A stretch of 64,000 nt of DNA from assembly GCF_001486585.1 (NCBI RefSeq), contig NZ_LN909042.1:1-64000 (forward strand). The letters run 5' to 3'. The notes under the pieces were generated by a model that saw only the letters and a list, made by a program, of their open reading frames with translations, was not told the DNA's origin and searched no databases. The position numbers and the translations under genes were made by a program. Below are positions 59,923 to 64,000 of this stretch, in pieces (position 1 is the stretch's first letter; each line of letters begins with the position of its first letter). The DNA is from Paenibacillus senegalimassiliensis. Its GTDB lineage: Bacteria; Bacillota; Bacilli; Paenibacillales; Paenibacillaceae.

Positions 59923-62171
59923 CTACCCCTCGTATATTGCTTGCGATATTCGCCCGGCGGTATTCCTTCGCTTTTCTTGAACGTTCGTATAAATGAGATA
60001 ACCTGCAAGTAGCCCACCTGCTCACCAATGGTCTGAACGGGCAAATCGGTCTCCGTCAGCAGCCGCTTGGCTTCCGTCATGCGAAGATTCATGACGTAAT
60101 CAACGAACCTCTCGCCGGTGCCGGCTTTGAACAGCTTGCTGACGACGCGCGGTGCAAGTCCGAACTCCTCGCCCAGATGATCAAGGGAGATGTCGGGATT
60201 GCCGTAATTGCTCTGTAGATAAAGGGCGATCTGCTCTACTATTGGAAATTGCGGCTGACGGTCGCGCCACTCGTGCAGCGATTCTGCAAGCAGGTGCAGC
60301 AGCTCGGCCATACTGCGCTGAATCTCGTCGATTAACTCCTTCGCCAATATGGCGGACGGGGTATAGCGACGGAGCGGCTCCACCCATACCGTCATCATCT
60401 CCTCCGGCATGTCGTTCATCTCTCTCTTCAGCGAGTAGAACAGATAGTTAACCACCTCTGCCGTCTGCTCTTGCGAAAGCCCATCCCTTCTAATGCCTTC
60501 GAACAGTCGTTCGAACTGATCAATCCACGCGGAATCTCCACCTCGCAGCAGCTTCACAACCCCTTTGGCCATGTGCAGATGGGTGTAAAGGTCGCCTTGT
60601 ACGTTCAGCTTCCAGTCGGATGCCGCGTAGATGCGGCTATAGCCGTGCAACGCCCGGTATTGGCCGGCTTGCATCGCCTCCCAGTATGACCCTCTAATCT
60701 CGTCCATCTCGCTTACGGTTGTGCCGATATACAGCGACACTGTGAACTGTAGATTAGCCGCCACCCACTCCTTAAGCTTGTTGGCTATATTCAGTATCTT
60801 GGCTTCATTGACCGCGTCCTGAAAGTAGATGATGGAGCAAAGCTGGTCCGCTTCCTTCCACTCAGACCAGACCGCAAGCTCGTGATGACGACAAATCTCC
60901 TCCAGCACACCCTGCACAACGAATTTGAACAACGCCTGGTCGCGCTGATTGTAGGCCTTGCTGAATTGCTGGCGATTGTCCAGCATGACCACCAGCACGA
61001 TGCTGGATGCGAACGAATGCGGGATGCCCAATTCGTCGGCCTCGCGCTCCCACTCTGCCTCCGACAAGGATAGGCTGCCCGTAAGCAGCTCGTGGAACCA
61101 ATATCTTTTTCGAATAATAAGGTCGTCCTGATGCTTGGCTTCGTATTCATGGGATTTCTCCATTAAGTTATCCAGCGCAGTCGCGATGAACTGAAACTCG
61201 TTATGCTGGCTGCTTTTGCCGAGCTGCAAGCTTCTTCTCAGCGCATAGTGGTCAATGCGGATCATGATTTCTTCGATTGGCTTGTAGTTGCGGTGAGTCA
61301 CGTATGTCAGCACGATGATGCTTAGCAGGAATGTGATGAGCGCCGGGAGTGTCCAGGCGTCCAGGAAGACAGACATCAGCTTCTGCTCGGACTCCGGAAT
61401 ACCCACGGAGAGATGCCACCCGGTATAATCGGAGCGAATCGTGCTGATCCCCCACGTTGATTGCGGCGGCGTATTCTCTCGGAATAGGGAGGAGCTATCG
61501 CCATCGTTAAGCTCCAGATAACCAGAGGCATTGGAATTGACCGTCTGTAGTGCTTGCTGAATGGAGGAGAGCTGGACATTGACCACAACGTAGCCTTTGG
61601 GAACCACTGACGTAACAGGCAGAGGTCTGACTAACGTGACGACATTCGCAACTGCGTTCGCTTGATAGAGACGGTACGCCCTGGGCGAAGACCACTTCTT
61701 CTCTTCCGGATTGTCTATCGCTCTCATCAGAAAGTCCTCATCGGAGAACGTATCCTTCGGCTTAATCAAGCCAAAGTTGGAGATGATTTCTTGGCTTGAT
61801 ATTTTGTATATGTATATATCTCCAGTGAGCGGGAACAAAGTGCGAATATCGGTCAGGCGCTCCGTCAGCTCGTACATGGTGAAGGGCGGTGTAGGTGCCG
61901 TACTGTTCATGTATTCGGTAAGCTTCTCATCCGTCAGCATCTGCTGGACCACAAATTCCTCAATCGACTTCATAGACGAATCCAGAACACTGGACACATG
62001 CGAGGCAAAGAGCTCATTGGTATTCTGGAGGCGGACCTTCGTCTCCGACGTCCATTTCACGTAGAACAACAAAATAAGGACGAGCACAAGGAACATCAGA
62101 ATCGGGGAATAGGACAGCAGCATACGGTAAAACCATTTTTTCTTGATGTTGTCGAAGCCTCCTTTGCACAT
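59901..62171 (-). CDS. membrane-anchored AraC-family regulator
   Basis: The 756-aa product has a first membrane helix near 16-38 (SPILMFLVLVLILLFYV), an extracellular sensor, a second helix near 275-297 (LPALITFLLSIIVLTYV), a cytoplasmic linker and a C-terminal AraC-type HTH (EQIALYLQSNYGNPDISLDH, PVQTIGEQVGYLQVISFIRTF). Such one-component regulators of Paenibacillus sense extracellular sugars and switch nearby genes. The annotated ATG lacks a ribosome binding site, since AAAGGAGG falls inside the reading frame, so the true start is uncertain. A cre-like site lies just upstream. Confidence 0.88.
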   Translation of the reverse strand: MCKGGFDNIKKKWFYRMLLSYSPILMFLVLVLILLFYVKWTSETKVRLQNTNELFASHVSSVLDSSMKSIEEFVVQQMLTDEKLTEYMNSTAPTPPFTMYELTERLTDIRTLFPLTGDIYIYKISSQEIISNFGLIKPKDTFSDEDFLMRAIDNPEEKKWSSPRAYRLYQANAVANVVTLVRPLPVTSVVPKGYVVVNVQLSSIQQALQTVNSNASGYLELNDGDSSSLFRENTPPQSTWGISTIRSDYTGWHLSVGIPESEQKLMSVFLDAWTLPALITFLLSIIVLTYVTHRNYKPIEEIMIRIDHYALRRSLQLGKSSQHNEFQFIATALDNLMEKSHEYEAKHQDDLIIRKRYWFHELLTGSLSLSEAEWEREADELGIPHSFASSIVLVVMLDNRQQFSKAYNQRDQALFKFVVQGVLEEICRHHELAVWSEWKEADQLCSIIYFQDAVNEAKILNIANKLKEWVAANLQFTVSLYIGTTVSEMDEIRGSYWEAMQAGQYRALHGYSRIYAASDWKLNVQGDLYTHLHMAKGVVKLLRGGDSAWIDQFERLFEGIRRDGLSQEQTAEVVNYLFYSLKREMNDMPEEMMTVWVEPLRRYTPSAILAKELIDEIQRSMAELLHLLAESLHEWRDRQPQFPIVEQIALYLQSNYGNPDISLDHLGEEFGLAPRVVSKLFKAGTGERFVDYVMNLRMTEAKRLLTETDLPVQTIGEQVGYLQVISFIRTFKKSEGIPPGEYRKQYTRGSKEDGSS

Positions 62172-62222
62172 TTGAGATTGACTAGTACATTCGACATTAA
62201 TGACCGATTACCTCCCCTTTTT

Positions 62223-62236
62223 AGAAAGCGCTTACT
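62223..62236. promoter_or_regulatory. cre-like catabolite repression site
   Basis: AGAAAGCGCTTACT matches the CcpA site consensus TGWAANCGNTNNCA at 12 of 14 positions, with an intact central AAGCGCTT. It lies about 50 bp upstream of the AraC-type regulator gene and would repress it in rich sugar. Confidence 0.6.
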
Positions 62237-62353
62237 TTTATAAAACAGGAGGTTGGAAGCCTCTTTGTAATACTTTCACCCTGTTCCTGCCCCTGCTATT
62301 GCACTAAAGTAATCCATAGAAACAAGCGAGCTTAGAAAAAGGAGTCGAGAGAA

Positions 62354-63619
62354 ATGGCTATTGTGCAAGTGAAATCCAATCATCCGCAGTTTTCCTTCCT
62401 GATCCGCAAGAATCCAGGCTCGGGCATGATGCTTCGTTCCATCCGCAAGGGCATGGCCTACGGCTGGTACACGGATGAACAGACCTTTAACGTCTACTTC
62501 AAGGATGCCGATAATGAAATTTCATATAAGGAGCATGAGCAGGAGAGCTTCGAGTATTTGAACGTATCCCGGTATAACACGCCGTTATTTCCGCTGAACG
62601 TAATCAATGAGTTCTTCGCTTCTCCACTGAAGGCAGCGCATCAGCAGGATGTGGAGGGCTATGAGCATACCTTCTTCGTCAATATGATCCATATTGAGCT
62701 GCCGCGGTACATTGAATTTTTCGCGAAGCATCTGCCGGATTTTACATTTGAAATGACCCCTCTGGCGCATAAGAGCTATTCGCTTAAGGTGACGACAAGA
62801 ACGAGCCTGTATCAGTTGCTTCATGTGGTCAGCGTCTTGTGCCTGTTCCTGTCGATGTTCGGCAATGAATTTATTGATATCTCGGAAAGTGTACTGGATA
62901 AATACATCAAGAGCCTGCATGTGATGGACGCGCCTTTTTATATCCGGCATTTGTTTGTCCGCAACTTCCTCTCTTCCCGGGATCGGTTCAATAAATACAA
63001 GACCATCGTGGAGAAGACGGATCGCTACGACATCCAGTTTGCGTATGGAGGAACGGCGCTGCAACGGAGGAACTATATTGCGGGCAGACTTTCCTTTGAC
63101 AAGTCGATATTGGATGTAGGGTGTGGCGAGGGATTTTATGCCCTACCGTATGCGAAGAAGATCGAAGGCAGCTATTACGCCGTGGACATTAATGAAGAAG
63201 CGCTGGAGAAGGTCAATAGTAAGGCCAAGACCCGAGAGGTCGACAACATTGTCACATTCGCTTCCATTGACTGGTTCCTGAAGGATTATAACGGGGAACG
63301 GGTCGACATCATTCTTACTGAAGTTATTGAGCATATGAGTCAGGAGGAAGCGGCGGGGCTCATTCGCCAAATCAGCAGTCAGGTGGACTTCGAGCAATTT
63401 ATCATTACGACGCCTAATGCGGACTTCAACCGGTATTACGAGCTGGAGGATTTCCGTCACGACGACCACAAGTGGGAAATGGGAAGCACTGCATTTCAGG
63501 AGTGGGTTCAGCATGTGATAGCAGGCTCCGGCTTGGACGCCGAATTTGTAGCGATGGGTGATGGGGTCAATGGGACTCAAACGACGCAAGGCGTTATTTT
63601 ACAGAAAAGGGGGAAATGA
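62354..63619 (+). CDS. hen1: 3'-terminal RNA 2'-O-methyltransferase Hen1
   Basis: The 421-aa protein has an N-terminal non-catalytic Hen1 domain (about 1-215) and a class I SAM methyltransferase domain: ILDVGCGEGFYALPYA (SAM) near 252, YAVDINEEAL, the metal-binding EVIEHM near 323 (Glu, Glu, His) and RHDDHKWE near 367 (His), which is the Hen1 signature. It 2'-O-methylates the 3' end of a broken RNA before the ligase seals it, so the repaired site resists recutting by the ribotoxin. Partner of pnkp, whose start follows at 3 nt. Confidence 0.93.
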   Translation: MAIVQVKSNHPQFSFLIRKNPGSGMMLRSIRKGMAYGWYTDEQTFNVYFKDADNEISYKEHEQESFEYLNVSRYNTPLFPLNVINEFFASPLKAAHQQDVEGYEHTFFVNMIHIELPRYIEFFAKHLPDFTFEMTPLAHKSYSLKVTTRTSLYQLLHVVSVLCLFLSMFGNEFIDISESVLDKYIKSLHVMDAPFYIRHLFVRNFLSSRDRFNKYKTIVEKTDRYDIQFAYGGTALQRRNYIAGRLSFDKSILDVGCGEGFYALPYAKKIEGSYYAVDINEEALEKVNSKAKTREVDNIVTFASIDWFLKDYNGERVDIILTEVIEHMSQEEAAGLIRQISSQVDFEQFIITTPNADFNRYYELEDFRHDDHKWEMGSTAFQEWVQHVIAGSGLDAEFVAMGDGVNGTQTTQGVILQKRGK

Positions 63620-63622
63620 ATC

Positions 63623-64000
63623 GTGGAACTTCAAACACGGGTGCACACCATATTTATGCTGATTGGGCCTACGGAATGTGGCAAAACAACGTTTGCCCAA
63701 GAAGTGCTGATGCCAGGGCTGCGATTTGAGGACCAAGGCAGAAAGGTCAAAGCCAATATTCAATACCTGTCCTCGGATCAGATCCGTCAAGAGGTGCTGG
63801 GGCATGATTACGATAAATACGAGCAAGTCATGCTGGAGGCCAGTGAGCAGGCATTTCACCTGTTATTCACAAGGCTGAAGATGGTCACCTCTTTCCCGGT
63901 GAATGCGGAGTTTGTCATCGTCGATACAACCGGATTGTCCGAGGATTTCCGGGCTAAAGTAAAGGAGGTTGCCTTCGAGAACAATTATAACCTGGAGGCA
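63623..64000 (+). CDS. pnkp: polynucleotide kinase-phosphatase Pnkp, 5' part
   Basis: The gene runs off the window end; 126 codons are seen from GTG 63623, with AGGGGG 9 nt upstream. The kinase domain begins with P-loop GPTECGKTTF near residue 15, then YLSSDQIRQEVLGHD near 46 and FVIVDTTGLSEDF near 97 (Walker B-like and lid region). Bacterial Pnkp has kinase, phosphatase and ligase parts and heals RNA ends; only the kinase is visible here. Co-transcribed with hen1. Confidence 0.92.
   Translation, partial: MELQTRVHTIFMLIGPTECGKTTFAQEVLMPGLRFEDQGRKVKANIQYLSSDQIRQEVLGHDYDKYEQVMLEASEQAFHLLFTRLKMVTSFPVNAEFVIVDTTGLSEDFRAKVKEVAFENNYNLEA

Overview
The window looks like a Paenibacillus chromosome (Bacillota, Bacillales). 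The evidence is the set of families present: copper-amine-oxidase-type stalk domains, S-layer homology repeats, a Spo0E-like phosphatase, YesM/YesN-type sensor and regulator pairs, an Lpl-type sugar ABC transporter, an OpuAC-type betaine binding protein, and AGGAGG ribosome binding sites with many GTG and TTG starts. No 16S or other taxonomic marker is present, so the genus is inferred.

Bases 1 to about 24.3 kb are the late half of an HK97-type siphoprophage. The order is small genes, a late regulator, a non-coding strip with tRNA-like folds, a short tyrosine recombinase, a packaging module with two unrelated small terminase types around an HNH-kinase fusion, portal, protease, capsid, connectors, tail tube, tail chaperones with a -1 frameshift, a Com-like zinc finger, tape measure, Dit, an SGNH-hydrolase fibre, Tal, holin and amidase. 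A self-contained XRE repressor plus full-length tyrosine recombinase cassette sits inside the tail module, which is unusual. The prophage's left end, any early lysogeny genes and both att sites were not seen.

From 24.3 to 29.7 kb lies a low-density accessory strip. It has small unrecognised genes, a ribbon-helix-helix regulator and a second XRE regulator each facing a divergent gene across a repeat-rich promoter, a Spo0E-like protein, a decayed IS200-type element, and a lipoprotein gene split by an apparent one-base deletion.

From 29.7 to 50.5 kb are chromosomal genes. They include an SDR oxidoreductase with a TetR regulator and triple operator, secreted and membrane proteins, a tandem pair of BaiN/HI0933 flavoproteins, a MetE-C-like methyltransferase, an SLH-anchored Cthe_2159-type protein, a histidine kinase-STAS fusion and a DUF2294 protein that share a conserved leader ending in a terminator, an orphan OpuAC lipoprotein, a secreted pectate lyase, and an FMN/FAD reductase lipoprotein.

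From 50.7 to 62.2 kb is a plant-polysaccharide utilisation locus. A YesM/YesN pair, an operon of two permeases, a solute-binding lipoprotein and a cytoplasmic GH43-like enzyme, a secreted GH43 enzyme and a membrane-anchored AraC regulator probably act together to sense, cleave, import and finish degrading arabinose- or xylose-containing oligosaccharides. The importer ATPase is absent and is presumably shared (MsmX type). The window ends in hen1 and the 5' part of pnkp, the bacterial RNA repair pair that restores and 2'-O-methylates ribotoxin-cleaved RNA.
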